Positions 34,397 through 44,464 of a stretch of 64,000 nucleotides of DNA are shown here, one piece after another. The notes under the pieces were generated by a model. That model saw only the letters and a list, made by a program, of their open reading frames with translations. It was not told the origin of the DNA and did no database searches. The stretch is from WJLY01 sp964399265. GTDB taxonomy: Bacteria > Joyebacterota > Joyebacteria > Joyebacterales > Joyebacteraceae. Each line of letters starts with the position of its first letter. Position 1 is the stretch's first letter. The DNA lies in contig CAYNQF010000003.1 in the NCBI GenBank assembly GCA_964399265.1, positions 1 to 64,000 of the forward strand. Reading direction: 5' to 3'. A program made the translations under genes and the position numbers.

Positions 34397-37300
34397 ATGA
34401 GCATGTCCGCGCGGAGCTTCCGGGTCCTGGCGTTGGTCATGGCGGCAGGCCTGTCCGCGACCGCGCACGCCGGCGTGGTCACCGAGCACTACGAGTTTCC
34501 CCCGCCCTCCATCACGTCAGAGGACGGATACGTCAGCGTGACGATGGACGACGCATGGAGCTTCGGGCATCCCGGCGATCCGGTTCTGCCCATGATGCCC
34601 GCGCGCCTTCTCCTCCCGCCTGGAGAGGTCGCCGTCGACGTCACGATCACGCCGGGCGACAAGGTGGAGATCGGTTCAGGCTACCTGGTCGCGCCGGGTC
34701 AGCGCCAGTATCCGCTCTCGTACGATGGACCTGTCGTGCGAGATGAGCCAGAGTACAGCCGGCGCGTCTCGTTCCCTGGGCGCCTCGGCGATCAACCGAG
34801 AACGGGCTTCTTCCGAGGGCGGTCTATCGCCAGTTTCGCCCTGCATCCGGTCGAGTACGTGCCTTCCACCGGGACGCTCTGGTACTACAGGACGATGGAC
34901 GTCACCGTGACTACGGCGCCCGACGCCCGAGCGTCCAATGCCGCGAACAACATGGCGCGGCGTATAGAAGACACGGACAGTGAGCTCTCGCGCATGGTAG
35001 ACAACCCCGGCGCGCGTTCCAGATACCATTCCTACGAACAGGCTCACCCGCAGGGGTACGCGCTCGACCCGGACCCAGCGTACGACTACGTCGTCATCAC
35101 GACCGAGGCCTGGGACGACTACCTCGGCGACTTCGTCGACTACAAGACGAAGCGGGGCCTGAGGACGAAGGTCGTCCTGGCGTCGTGGATCTACGACAGA
35201 TACGAGGGGCGCGACGAGCAGGAGCAGATACGGGAGTTCATCAAGGACGCGTACCGGACGTGGGGAACGGAATACGTCCTCCTGGTCGGCGACACGCGGG
35301 ACGAGAGTGGTATCCCTCACCGGGGCCTCTACGCCTCCGTGACCGACGGAGGCAACACCGACCCGGCGGGTGACGACGGCGAACGTCCGTACGCGGACGC
35401 CGACATTCCCGCCGACATCTACTACGCGGCCCTGGACGGCAACTGGAACGACGACGGCGACGGCATGTGGGGGGAGCCCTCCGAGGCCGACCTGTATCCC
35501 GAGGTGGCCGTCGGCAGGGCATGCATCAACGAGTACTGGGAGCTCGAGAATCTCACGGACAAGGTCGCGCGTTACGAGGAGGCGCCGGTGGTCGCCGACT
35601 GCGACGAGGCGCTGTTCGTCGGCGAGTATCTGTGGCCCGCCACGTACGGCGGTGACTACATGGACGAGATACTGTACGGCTCCAGCGAGAACGGGTACAC
35701 GACCGCAGGAATGCCGTCCTCGATGCACGCGCAGACGCTATACGAGAAGGATGGGGCGTGGGCATCCAGCACGCTCATGACCGTCATGAATGGCGGCGTC
35801 AACATCGTGAACCATCTCGGGCACTGCAACGAGCACTACGTGATGAAGATGACTCCTCTCGATATCTCGACCTTCACGAACGACGGGACCGAGAGAAGTC
35901 TGAACTTCGTGTACAGCCAGGGCTGCTACGGCGGTTCGTTCGACAACATGTCGGTGGCCGGCTACTACACTTACGACTGCTTCGCGGAGCAGTTCGCCGT
36001 GGCCCGGTCTGGTGCCGCAGCGATGATCGCCAACTCACGCTACGGTTGGGGTGAGGAGGGCGGCACGAACGGATCCTCGCAGTACTACGATCGCGAGTTC
36101 TTCGACGCGATGTTCGCGGAGGGCATCTACCCCGTAGGCAAAGCCAACAACGACTCGAAGGCGGACGTCGTTTGGGCGATCAACTACGGTGCCAACCGGT
36201 GGTGTTGTTACGAGCTGAACCTCTTCGGCGACCCGTCCATGGAGCTGTGGACGGCCGAACCTACCGCGATGACGGTGGAGCATCCGACGCTCATTCTCAC
36301 CGACCAGGACGAGATGCAGGTGACCGTTCGAGGGTCTATGGGCGAACCGATCGAGGGCGCGCGCGTGGCGGTCTATACGGACGACGGGCGCGTCTACGAC
36401 ACCGGCGTGACCGGCGCTGAGGGCGAGGGAACCGTCCGGGCTGCGACGCCCGTGTCGGGCACGCTGCGGATGCGCGTCATGGCTCATGACCGCCTGGACT
36501 TCGATGCTTTGGTACCGGTCATCTCGTCGACCGAACCGTATCTGAACCTGGCGGGAGACGTGCTGGACGACGACGCGTCGGGCGCGAGCAGTGGCAACGG
36601 TGACGGCGTCGCTAACGCGGGCGAGACGCTCGAGATAACGGTGTCGGTCGAGAATCTTGGGGGAGGCCTGGCGAGTGCGGCGTCGGCGCAGCTCTCTTGT
36701 GACAGTCCGTTCGTCGACATCATCGACGGATCGGTCGAGTTCGGCGACGTGGGCGCGTTCACCACCGTGGATGGTCTGATTCCGTTCGTTGTCCACATCG
36801 CCCCGGAGACACCGGACGGAGAGGTGCTTGAGTTCTCGCTCGCAGTCTCAGGCGCGTCGCGGCCCGAGTGGAACTACGCGTTCAGCGTGGACGTATCGGC
36901 CCCGGTGATCGCCTACGCGACCCACTTCCTGGACGATTCGCCGGAGGGTGGGAACGGGAATGGATGCCCCGAGGCGGGAGAGACCGTGTCGCTTGAGCTC
37001 GTGCTCTCGAACACGGGACGCGCCGACGCCACAGGACTGATCGTCTCCATCTCGACGACGAACCCGTTCGTTGCCGTCGACAGCGCGATGCTGTCGCGCT
37101 CGACACTGGCGGCAGGGGAGACCGGGCCGCTCGACGGCGAGTATACGATCACGTTCCTGCCGGGATGCCCCGCCTCACTCGAGGTTGGCCTGGACATCGA
37201 TGTGGAGGCCGACTGGGGGTATGAGGCGTCGGACGGGACCACCATCCTTACGGCGGGATCGGACATCATGGAGGACGTCGAGGGAGATCTATCGGTCTGG

Positions 37301-38125
37301 TTCCATGACGTTGCCACCGACGGTTCGGCGGACGCGTGGCACGTCGAGCCGACACGGGCCCATTCGGGGTCCTACAGCTGGAACTTCGGCGGTGACGGGC
37401 ACGACCTCTATCCTCCGTTGTCTGACGGGGCGCTGTACCTCGGCGCGTTCTGCCTGAGCGCAGGCGCCGAGCTGCGGTTCTGGGACTGGCTCAGCGCCGA
37501 GACCGAGGGACCGACGACCGCGTGGGACTGCGCTCTCGTAGAGATCTCGACGGATCACGGAGTGACGTGGGACCTTCTCGAGCCGGTGGAAGGCTACACG
37601 CACACGAAGACCACGAATTCCGCCAACGCGATACCCGACGGAACGCCGTGCTGGTCCGGCATGCACGACTGGCGCGAGGAGGTCTTCGATCTGTCGTCAT
37701 ACGTGGGTGAGAACGCGATGTTCAGATTCAGGTTCGGCTCCGATGACGCGTTCGAGATGGAGGGGTGGTACGTCGACGACGTGTCGCTCACGTTCGACGC
37801 GTCGGTTGCCCCACAGCCGACGACAGCTGGTGGCCTCGGGCTGCCGGTCGCCTTCGCGCTGCGCCAGAATGCGCCGAACCCGTTCAATCCGGTCACGACC
37901 ATAAGGTATGAGTTGCCCACGGATTCGGACGTTCGAATCGACGTCTACAACGTGGCGGGCAGGCACGTGCGCACAGTGGTCGATGGACCCGTTGCGGCCG
38001 GCTACAACGAGGTGGTCTGGGACGGCAGGGACAACTCGGGGAAGAGGGTGGCGAGCGGCGTTTATCTCTACAGGATGTCCGCGGGCGACTTCGAGTCGAA
38101 GAAGATGATGGTTGTGCTCAAGTAG
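34397..38125 (+). CDS. Secreted C25 (gingipain-like) cysteine protease with C-terminal sorting domain, copy 1
   Basis: 1242 residues from ATG 34397 (GAGGAG nine bases upstream). Signal peptide ends A-H-A near 25, followed by a propeptide region. The C25 catalytic domain is about 220-630, with His476 in G-H-C, Cys510 in S-Q-G-C-Y-G-G, then C-F-A-E and M-I-A-N-S-R-Y-G-W. The 34-residue His-Cys spacing and the following blocks match gingipain R (His211/Cys244). Next come two CARDB-like Ig domains (N-x-G-E-T-L-E/S-L), a jelly-roll domain with H-S-G-S-Y-S-W, and a FlgD-like end with N-P-F-N-P-V-T-T. An outer-membrane-exported protease is inferred. Confidence 0.87.
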   Translation: MSMSARSFRVLALVMAAGLSATAHAGVVTEHYEFPPPSITSEDGYVSVTMDDAWSFGHPGDPVLPMMPARLLLPPGEVAVDVTITPGDKVEIGSGYLVAPGQRQYPLSYDGPVVRDEPEYSRRVSFPGRLGDQPRTGFFRGRSIASFALHPVEYVPSTGTLWYYRTMDVTVTTAPDARASNAANNMARRIEDTDSELSRMVDNPGARSRYHSYEQAHPQGYALDPDPAYDYVVITTEAWDDYLGDFVDYKTKRGLRTKVVLASWIYDRYEGRDEQEQIREFIKDAYRTWGTEYVLLVGDTRDESGIPHRGLYASVTDGGNTDPAGDDGERPYADADIPADIYYAALDGNWNDDGDGMWGEPSEADLYPEVAVGRACINEYWELENLTDKVARYEEAPVVADCDEALFVGEYLWPATYGGDYMDEILYGSSENGYTTAGMPSSMHAQTLYEKDGAWASSTLMTVMNGGVNIVNHLGHCNEHYVMKMTPLDISTFTNDGTERSLNFVYSQGCYGGSFDNMSVAGYYTYDCFAEQFAVARSGAAAMIANSRYGWGEEGGTNGSSQYYDREFFDAMFAEGIYPVGKANNDSKADVVWAINYGANRWCCYELNLFGDPSMELWTAEPTAMTVEHPTLILTDQDEMQVTVRGSMGEPIEGARVAVYTDDGRVYDTGVTGAEGEGTVRAATPVSGTLRMRVMAHDRLDFDALVPVISSTEPYLNLAGDVLDDDASGASSGNGDGVANAGETLEITVSVENLGGGLASAASAQLSCDSPFVDIIDGSVEFGDVGAFTTVDGLIPFVVHIAPETPDGEVLEFSLAVSGASRPEWNYAFSVDVSAPVIAYATHFLDDSPEGGNGNGCPEAGETVSLELVLSNTGRADATGLIVSISTTNPFVAVDSAMLSRSTLAAGETGPLDGEYTITFLPGCPASLEVGLDIDVEADWGYEASDGTTILTAGSDIMEDVEGDLSVWFHDVATDGSADAWHVEPTRAHSGSYSWNFGGDGHDLYPPLSDGALYLGAFCLSAGAELRFWDWLSAETEGPTTAWDCALVEISTDHGVTWDLLEPVEGYTHTKTTNSANAIPDGTPCWSGMHDWREEVFDLSSYVGENAMFRFRFGSDDAFEMEGWYVDDVSLTFDASVAPQPTTAGGLGLPVAFALRQNAPNPFNPVTTIRYELPTDSDVRIDVYNVAGRHVRTVVDGPVAAGYNEVVWDGRDNSGKRVASGVYLYRMSAGDFESKKMMVVLK

Positions 38126-38150
38126 ACTCTGATTCAGAGAGTCGGTCTCG

Positions 38151-38178
38151 CGCACCCCGTGCTCCGGCGCGGGGTGCG
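38151..38178. terminator. Bidirectional terminator between C25 protease copy 1 and endonuclease IV
   Basis: A 9-bp stem CGCACCCCG / CGGGGTGCG (38151-38159 with 38170-38178), loop of 10. A second small hairpin, GACTCT/AGAGTC (38125-38143), sits right at the stop codon. No T tract. Confidence 0.5.
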
Positions 38179-38201
38179 TGCGTGTCGGCGTGTGTCGGAG
38201 T

Positions 38202-39056
38202 TCAGATGGGAGAGCGCAACCGCCTCTCCATGCGTCGCATCGACGTCAGCCTCTTGCGGTCGAACTCGGGTGTCTCGCCCGGTATCTCGAACACGAACGG
38301 AAGGTGTGCGAGTTCGGGGTTGCCGACGAGGTTTCGGAGCGCACGTCTGCCCATGTTGCCCTCCGACCACAGCGCATGCCGGTCGCGGCGAGAGCCGAGT
38401 TCGGCGTGCGAGTCGTTGCCGTGGACGCCCACCAGCCGCCCGATCCCCGGGCCGTCATCGAACTCCCGCAGCATGGCATCGAGCGCTTCCTGACTGCGCA
38501 GGTCGTACCCCAGCGCCCAGAGGTGCGCCGTGTCGAGCAGGATGCCTACCCTGTCCGAGGGGAAGGGGGAGACGATGCCTGCCAGCTCCTCGAACGTTAT
38601 ACCGATCTCGGTGCCCTTGCCCGCGCCGCCCTCGACGGCAACTGCCGCGCCGCCCGGCGCCCTCTCGAGGACGTGCCCGAGTGCGCGAACGGCTCGCTCC
38701 ACGCCGGCCCGCGCGCCGGCTCCCAGGTGGTTACCGGCGTGGACGATGACGGGCCCCGCCTGCAGCTCCGAGGCGCGCGTCATCGCGTCCACCAGAGCTC
38801 GGCGCGACCTTCCCCCGAGGCGCCTGTCGCCAGTGGCGAGGTTGATGAGGTAGGGGGCGTGCACGAAGACCGGTCCCATCCCGGCGGACGCCACGGCGCG
38901 GACGAAGCCGTCCCGGTCGGCGGGGTCGAGCCGTCCTATGGCCCAGCCGACCGGATTTCCGGAGAATATCTGAAAGGGACCGCAACCGATGTCGGCGGCG
39001 TATCGGGCTGTGGTGGCGAGGCTTCTCTGCCTCGGCACGTGGATGCCGAATCGCAT
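38202..39056 (-). CDS. nfo: Endonuclease IV (AP endonuclease)
   Basis: 284 residues from ATG 39056. A TIM barrel with zinc-ligand motifs in the expected order: V-F-V-H-A-P-Y (His), V-I-V-H-A-G-N-H, V-A-V-E-G-G (Glu), L-L-D-T-A-H-L-W-A-L-G-Y-D, V-G-V-H-G-N-D-S-H, R-D-R-H and F-E-I-P-G-E-T-P. It nicks 5' of abasic sites in DNA repair. It is about the usual length (280). It sits alone between the two C25 proteases and converges with the first. Confidence 0.9.
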   Translation of the reverse strand: MRFGIHVPRQRSLATTARYAADIGCGPFQIFSGNPVGWAIGRLDPADRDGFVRAVASAGMGPVFVHAPYLINLATGDRRLGGRSRRALVDAMTRASELQAGPVIVHAGNHLGAGARAGVERAVRALGHVLERAPGGAAVAVEGGAGKGTEIGITFEELAGIVSPFPSDRVGILLDTAHLWALGYDLRSQEALDAMLREFDDGPGIGRLVGVHGNDSHAELGSRRDRHALWSEGNMGRRALRNLVGNPELAHLPFVFEIPGETPEFDRKRLTSMRRMERRLRSPI

Positions 39057-39171
39057 GAAGGCTCCATTCTCCGGGGTGTTCCGCGGTCCCGGCCGACGAG
39101 GCGGCCTCTGTCGCACGGCCGGTCCAGGAGGTCACGCTTACGGTGCATTGTACCACTTCGATGGAAAACCT

Positions 39172-39200
39172 TTGCGCCGCATCTTGCTAAGTGATATAAT
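39172..39200 (+). promoter_or_regulatory. Promoter of the second C25 protease gene
   Basis: TTGCGC (39172-39177), 17 bases, perfect TATAAT (39195-39200), about 85 bases before ATG 39285. Confidence 0.6.
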
Positions 39201-39284
39201 CCACGGCAGTTACGTTGATTGAGGCCGTGCCGGGTTTAATTCCGGCGCGGGCCGCACGGATCCCCCGGGAGGAGAGAGGCTGGC

Positions 39285-42200
39285 ATGAGACAGACGTCGA
39301 GCACTCCGAGGGCCCTTCTGGCCGCTTTGGCGGTCCTGGTCTTGCTGTTTGCCGGAAGCGCGGCTGCGGGAGTCACGACCCAGCACTACGAGTTCGCGGA
39401 GCCGGTCGTGACGGAGGCCGGCGGGTACGCCCACGTGGAGATGGACGGCGCCACGACCTACGGTGAGCCGGGCAAGCCGGCCCTGCCGGTCACGGGCGCG
39501 AGCATCCTTCTGCCACCGGGAGAGGAACTGGTGAGCGTGAGGGTGGTCCCTGGTGAGAAGGTCACGCTCCCGGGCAGCTACCTGGTCGAACCCGGGCAGA
39601 GGCAGTATCCGCTTTCGTACGCGGGCCCTGTGGAGCGGTACTCGGCCGATTACGCCGGGCTGGGCGCCTACCCTTCCGAGAGGAACGGCGGCTCGACCTT
39701 CGGATTCTACAGAGGACACGGTATTGCCAGCGTGTCTCTTCTGCCGGTCGAGTACGACGCGGAGTCCGGCCGGATCTCTTACTACTCGAGCATGGACGTC
39801 GAGATAGAGAGCGCACCGACGGAGAAGGCGGCGCGCACCGCCGAGCGCATGATCCGCGTCGACGCCGGAACTAACGCGACGCTAACGCGCATCGTCGACA
39901 ACTCCCCACGAAAGACCCTCTATAACGCGATAGACAGGGTGAGGCCGCTCAGCCGGTCGCTCGATCCTTCACTCGACTACAAGTATGTCATCATAACGAC
40001 GAGTTCGTGGGACGACTATCTCACCGACTTCGCGGAGTTCGAGACACAGCGCGGCTACAAGGCGGGCATCTTCCTGCGTTCGTGGATCTCGTCGAACTAC
40101 GCCGGTGACGACGACCAGATGAAGATCAGGAACTTCATCATAGATGCGTACGACACGTGGGACATCGACTACGTGCTTCTGGTCGGCGACGCGCGCGATG
40201 CCAACGGCATCCCGCACCGAGGTATGTGGAACGATGCCTACGGCGAGTATGAGGACGACCTGCCGGCCGATGTCTACTACTCCAGCCTGGACGGCAACTG
40301 GAACACCGACGGTGACAATCTCTGGGGCGAGTACAGCCCCGAGGAAGCCGACCTCTATCCCGAGGTTGCAATCGGCCGCGTCTGCGCGGACGACGTCGCC
40401 GGCGTGCAGAACTTCGTCACGAAGACGATGCGCTACGTCGACTCGCCGGTCGTGGGAGAGTGCGACGAGGCGTTGATGGTTGGGGAGCTTCTCTGGTCCA
40501 GCCCGCTAACCTACGGCGGAACGTACATGGACGAGGTGATGAACGGCTCGTCCGCCAACGGCTACACGACCGTAGGATTCCCCGGCACGATGAACATGGA
40601 CACGCTATACGATCGCGACGGGACGTGGAGCTACTCGACGCTCATTAGCATGATGGAGAGCGGCCTCAACATCGTGAATCACCTGGGGCACAGCAACACG
40701 ACGTACGCGATGAAGATGGACACGGGCGACATTCCATCGTTCGATAACGACGGCACGACCCACACGCTCAACTTCGTCTACAGCCAGGGTTGCTACTGCG
40801 GTGCATTCGACGACAGGGACACGTACGGCAGCTACGGCAGCGACTGTTTCGCCGAACAGTTCACGACGGACGACGACGGTGCCGTGGCGGTCATCATGAA
40901 CTCGCGCTACGGCTGGGGCGACCCGGGTGGAACGAACGGATCGTCGCAGTACTTCAACCGGGAGTTCTTCGACGCGATGTTCTCCGAGGGCATCTACACT
41001 CTGGGCGAGGCGAACGACGACTCCAAGGTCGACGCTCTCTGGGCGATCACCTACGGCGCCAATCGCTGGTGTCATTACGAGCTGAACCTGTTCGGCGATC
41101 CGGCGCTTGAGCCGTGGACGGCCGAGCCGACGGCGCTCACCGTGAACCACCCGTCGACGATCATGGTCGACCAGCCGGACATGGAGTTTGTCGTTACCGA
41201 CGGCCGCGCGGCGGTTGCCGGAGCCCGTGTGACCATCTGGACCGACGACTACTCGGTCTACGACACGGGACTCACCGACGCGCAAGGTGAGGTGACCGTA
41301 CATCCCAGCGCGGGGTCAGAGGGCACGCTCAACATCAAGGTCCATGCTCACGACCATCTCACGTGGGGCGGCACCGTTGCGGTCACGCCCGCCAGCGGGG
41401 CGTACGTCGTCCTGGAGGACTACGTCGTCGATGACGACCAGAGCGGCGAGAGCAGCGGAAACGGCAACGCGATCGTCAACGCCGGCGAAGACGTCGAGCT
41501 CGTGGTCACTCTCGAGAACGTCCTTGTCGATGACGCCTACGGGGTAACTGCTACGCTCTCGACGAGCAGCAGCAGAGTGTCGATTACGGACGACTACGAG
41601 GAATACGGGGACATACCGGCCCTGGCGTCGGCACAGTGTCTGGATGACTACAATCTGACGATATCGTCCGACACGCCCGACGGCGAAGTGATACCGCTCA
41701 CACTGACGGTGACCGATGCAACGCGGAGCACTTGGGAGTCGGACTTCACCATCACGGTCGCGTCCCCGGTAGTGGAGTACGCCGACCATTCGTCCGACGA
41801 CCCGCCGTACGGCGGCAATGGAAGCGGCTGCCTTGAGGCCGGCGAGACGGTGGTGCTGAGCCTGTCACTCACGAACTCCGGGAGCGCCGGAGCGACCGGC
41901 GTGACGGCCACCATTTCGAGCACGGACCCGTACGTTCAGATCAACGACGACTCGGCCGCCATCTCCTCGCTCGGGTCCGGGTCCACACAGGCGGTGTCTC
42001 CCGACTTCTCGGTGACCCTCCTGCCCACTTGTCCGGAGCTGCACGAGATCATCTTCGATGTCGCCGTTACGGCGGATTGGGGATACTCCGCGTCGCACCA
42101 GTTCAGCATGCTCTCGGGAGGCGCCCCGTTCACCGACGACGTCGAGCAAGGCGAAGGAAAGTGGACGCACGGGGTGGTTACACCGAGCTTCGGTGACGAG

Positions 42201-42980
42201 TGGCACGTGGACACGTATCGCTACCACACGAGCGGCCACAGCTGGAAGTGCGGTGGGTCCGGATCGCTTGACTACGGCGACTCGAACGACGGCGCACTGG
42301 TCATGAGGCCAATGTGCATAGGTGCGAACGGCGTGTTCTCGTTCTGGCACTGGATGGACGCCGAGGAGGAGGGCTCGACGTCGGCCTGGGACTGCGGATT
42401 CCTTCAGATCTCCACCGACGGCGGGGACACCTGGAGTGTTCTCTACCCGGACGGCGGCTACAGCCACACGAAGAACACCAACTCGGCCAACCCTGTGCCC
42501 GAGGGAACGCCGTGCTGGTCCGGCACGTTCAGCTGGACACAGGAGACCTGCGATCTCTCGGCCTATGCGGGCCAGACCATTGAGATCCGCTTCAGGTTCG
42601 CCTCGGACGGGTACGTTACCGGCGAGGGTTGGTACATCGATGACATCGACCTGACCTTCGATGCCGGAGGAACGTCCGGCCTGGAGGAAGGCGAGGTCCC
42701 GGCGGTCTTCGCGCTCAGGCAGAACGTGCCCAACCCGTTCAACCCCGTCACGGTGATATCCTACCAGCTGCCGCAGGCCGGACACGTCAAGCTCGACGTC
42801 TACAACGTGGCCGGCAAGCTCGTGACGACGCTCGTCGACGAGGCGCAGCAGCCCGGTTTGAAGTCGGTGACGTGGGACGGGACCGACGCGAAGGGCAACA
42901 AGGTCGCGAGCGGCGTCTATCTGTACAGAATCGAGGCCGGAGACGACGTGGCCAAGAAGATGATGGTGTTGCTGAAGTAG
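39285..42980 (+). CDS. Secreted C25 (gingipain-like) cysteine protease with C-terminal sorting domain, copy 2
   Basis: 1231 residues; GGAGGAGAG precedes ATG 39285. It has the same order of parts as copy 1: signal peptide (A-A-A-G near 29), pro-region, catalytic domain with His469 in G-H-S and Cys503 in S-Q-G-C-Y-C-G (again 34 apart), C-F-A-E and M-N-S-R-Y-G-W, two CARDB-like Ig domains, a jelly-roll domain and a FlgD-like C-terminus with N-P-F-N-P-V. The two copies are divergent paralogues rather than a recent duplication. The nfo gene lies between them on the other strand. Own strong promoter. Secreted protein degradation or processing of other exported proteins is inferred. Confidence 0.87.
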   Translation: MRQTSSTPRALLAALAVLVLLFAGSAAAGVTTQHYEFAEPVVTEAGGYAHVEMDGATTYGEPGKPALPVTGASILLPPGEELVSVRVVPGEKVTLPGSYLVEPGQRQYPLSYAGPVERYSADYAGLGAYPSERNGGSTFGFYRGHGIASVSLLPVEYDAESGRISYYSSMDVEIESAPTEKAARTAERMIRVDAGTNATLTRIVDNSPRKTLYNAIDRVRPLSRSLDPSLDYKYVIITTSSWDDYLTDFAEFETQRGYKAGIFLRSWISSNYAGDDDQMKIRNFIIDAYDTWDIDYVLLVGDARDANGIPHRGMWNDAYGEYEDDLPADVYYSSLDGNWNTDGDNLWGEYSPEEADLYPEVAIGRVCADDVAGVQNFVTKTMRYVDSPVVGECDEALMVGELLWSSPLTYGGTYMDEVMNGSSANGYTTVGFPGTMNMDTLYDRDGTWSYSTLISMMESGLNIVNHLGHSNTTYAMKMDTGDIPSFDNDGTTHTLNFVYSQGCYCGAFDDRDTYGSYGSDCFAEQFTTDDDGAVAVIMNSRYGWGDPGGTNGSSQYFNREFFDAMFSEGIYTLGEANDDSKVDALWAITYGANRWCHYELNLFGDPALEPWTAEPTALTVNHPSTIMVDQPDMEFVVTDGRAAVAGARVTIWTDDYSVYDTGLTDAQGEVTVHPSAGSEGTLNIKVHAHDHLTWGGTVAVTPASGAYVVLEDYVVDDDQSGESSGNGNAIVNAGEDVELVVTLENVLVDDAYGVTATLSTSSSRVSITDDYEEYGDIPALASAQCLDDYNLTISSDTPDGEVIPLTLTVTDATRSTWESDFTITVASPVVEYADHSSDDPPYGGNGSGCLEAGETVVLSLSLTNSGSAGATGVTATISSTDPYVQINDDSAAISSLGSGSTQAVSPDFSVTLLPTCPELHEIIFDVAVTADWGYSASHQFSMLSGGAPFTDDVEQGEGKWTHGVVTPSFGDEWHVDTYRYHTSGHSWKCGGSGSLDYGDSNDGALVMRPMCIGANGVFSFWHWMDAEEEGSTSAWDCGFLQISTDGGDTWSVLYPDGGYSHTKNTNSANPVPEGTPCWSGTFSWTQETCDLSAYAGQTIEIRFRFASDGYVTGEGWYIDDIDLTFDAGGTSGLEEGEVPAVFALRQNVPNPFNPVTVISYQLPQAGHVKLDVYNVAGKLVTTLVDEAQQPGLKSVTWDGTDAKGNKVASGVYLYRIEAGDDVAKKMMVLLK

Positions 42981-43011
42981 CGTTCAGTTCGAAAGTTAGC
43001 TCCTTGCGCGG

Positions 43012-43054
43012 CGGGGCCGGACGACTATGATGTATATGGTCCTTCGGCCCCGCT
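43012..43054 (+). terminator. Terminator after the second C25 protease gene
   Basis: GCGGGGCCG (43012-43020) pairs with 43046-43054, followed by CTCTCTATTC. The 25-base loop can form a short inner GAC/GTC pairing. Confidence 0.5.
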
Positions 43055-43131
43055 CTCTATTCCCCCGGCCCGTGGTGGGTCGGGGATGCGGCGGCCTCAG
43101 ATCGACTCGTCCAGCCAGCGAGGTGAGCGCT

Positions 43132-44028
43132 GTGGCCGTCCGAACGACCAACCTGGGGTTCCCCAAGCACGTGTCGGAAGAGATCGATCTTCTGTCCAGG
43201 GCGCTGGGCGGAGCGTTCCGCGTGTTCCTGTTCGCCGACTACGGCGGCACACTCGTTCCCAACGGCCCCGGCTCGGACCACAAGCCGACTCCCGAACTCA
43301 AGAAGCGCCTCGAGCAGCTCTCACAGGTGGAGTCGTTCTCGATCTTCATCCTGAGCGGCAGGACCATCGAGGAGCTTGACGGTCTACTGGGCCTCGAGGA
43401 CGTCGGCCTCATAGGTCAGGGCGGATTCGAGATCAGGAAGCCGGGCGGGACCACGGTGTACCCGGTCGACGCTGGGGCGGTGGTGGGACTCCTGTCGCAC
43501 GTGGAACTCGAGGCTCACGGCTGTCTCTGTTCGCATCCGTGCGTGCAGGTGGTGAACAAGGGTTTCGCGATCGCCATTGAGCACGGCTCGTGCGACCCCG
43601 ATGTCTCAAGGCGCGCGACGCACTGCTTCACGGACCTCGTGAGGTCGCTCGACAAACACAACCAGCTCGAACTCATGTACAGGTCGGACGCGGTGGAAGC
43701 CAGGATGGCTGGTTGGCGGAAGGGTGACGCGGTCACGCACGTGCTCAAGGACGCGGACATCGAGGACACGCTCGCGATCTACATGGGCGACGACGTCACT
43801 GACGAGGAGGCCTTCGAGGCCCTGGGGAAGTGGTCGGGGGACGGAAACGACTCCAAGTCGTGGTTCATCGGGGACCCCGACGACGACGACGAGTCGGTCC
43901 CCAAGTCGCTGCCCATCCTGGTGTCTCCGACGCCTCGGTCCACGACGGCCTCGCTCTTCGTGCGCGGACCGCACGAGGTCTACGAATTCCTCTCGTCGGT
44001 GACTGCCATCGCTACAGCTCTCATGTAG
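43132..44028 (+). CDS. otsB: Trehalose-phosphatase-like HAD protein with altered motif I
   Basis: About 298 residues from GTG 43132, chosen for GAGGTGAG six bases upstream; GTG 43123 is an alternative. The overall plan is OtsB: motif I near residue 36, motif II in L-S-G-R-T, and motif IV G-D-D-V-T-D-E-E-A-F near residue 221. Normal OtsB removes phosphate from trehalose-6-phosphate. Motif I here is D36-Y-G38-G-T instead of D-x-D-G-T: the nucleophile is kept but the general acid/base Asp is Gly. Activity is therefore doubtful, or altered. No trehalose-phosphate synthase is in the window. Confidence 0.8.
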   Translation: MAVRTTNLGFPKHVSEEIDLLSRALGGAFRVFLFADYGGTLVPNGPGSDHKPTPELKKRLEQLSQVESFSIFILSGRTIEELDGLLGLEDVGLIGQGGFEIRKPGGTTVYPVDAGAVVGLLSHVELEAHGCLCSHPCVQVVNKGFAIAIEHGSCDPDVSRRATHCFTDLVRSLDKHNQLELMYRSDAVEARMAGWRKGDAVTHVLKDADIEDTLAIYMGDDVTDEEAFEALGKWSGDGNDSKSWFIGDPDDDDESVPKSLPILVSPTPRSTTASLFVRGPHEVYEFLSSVTAIATALM

Positions 44029-44029
44029 C

Positions 44030-44461
44030 TCACCCGTGCTTCCTTCTTACGAGCAGCACAGAGCACGCGGCGCCCTGCGAGACGGCCGTGCTCACCGACC
44101 CCATCGACCTGATCTGGTCGGGGCTCTTCCCTCGGACTCCCACAACGATAAGAGACGCGTCCAGGTCGGCCGCAAGCTTGAGCACCGCCTCCGCCGGATG
44201 TCCCTTCTCCAGAAAGTGCGGAGTGGCCGCCACTCCCGCGGCGCGCGCGACCTCCACGGCGTGGCTGAGCGTTCTCTCGCCGTCCTTCCTTAGCGCGTCC
44301 TCAGTTGCGTCCGCGAGGTCGGCCCGGTAAGCATCGGGAATGTGGAACGCGTGGCAGACGTCCACGGAGGAGGAGCCGCAACCGGCGATGGTCGACGCCG
44401 CCCGGACCGCGGCATCCGCGTCGAGCGAGCCGTCGACGGCGACGAGGATCTTCTCGAACAT
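44030..44461 (-). CDS. Universal stress protein (UspA family)
   Basis: 143 residues with the N-terminal K-I-L-V-A-V-D-G-S strand and the ATP-binding signature G-x-x-G near the C-terminus (V-V-G-V-R-G-K-S then G-S-V-S). ATP-binding Usp proteins respond to stress or starvation. It starts 3 bases after the mscS stop, so it is the distal gene of that pair. It converges with the otsB-like gene with one base between stops. Confidence 0.9.
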   Translation of the reverse strand: MFEKILVAVDGSLDADAAVRAASTIAGCGSSSVDVCHAFHIPDAYRADLADATEDALRKDGERTLSHAVEVARAAGVAATPHFLEKGHPAEAVLKLAADLDASLIVVGVRGKSPDQIRSMGSVSTAVSQGAACSVLLVRRKHG

Positions 44462-44464
44462 GGT

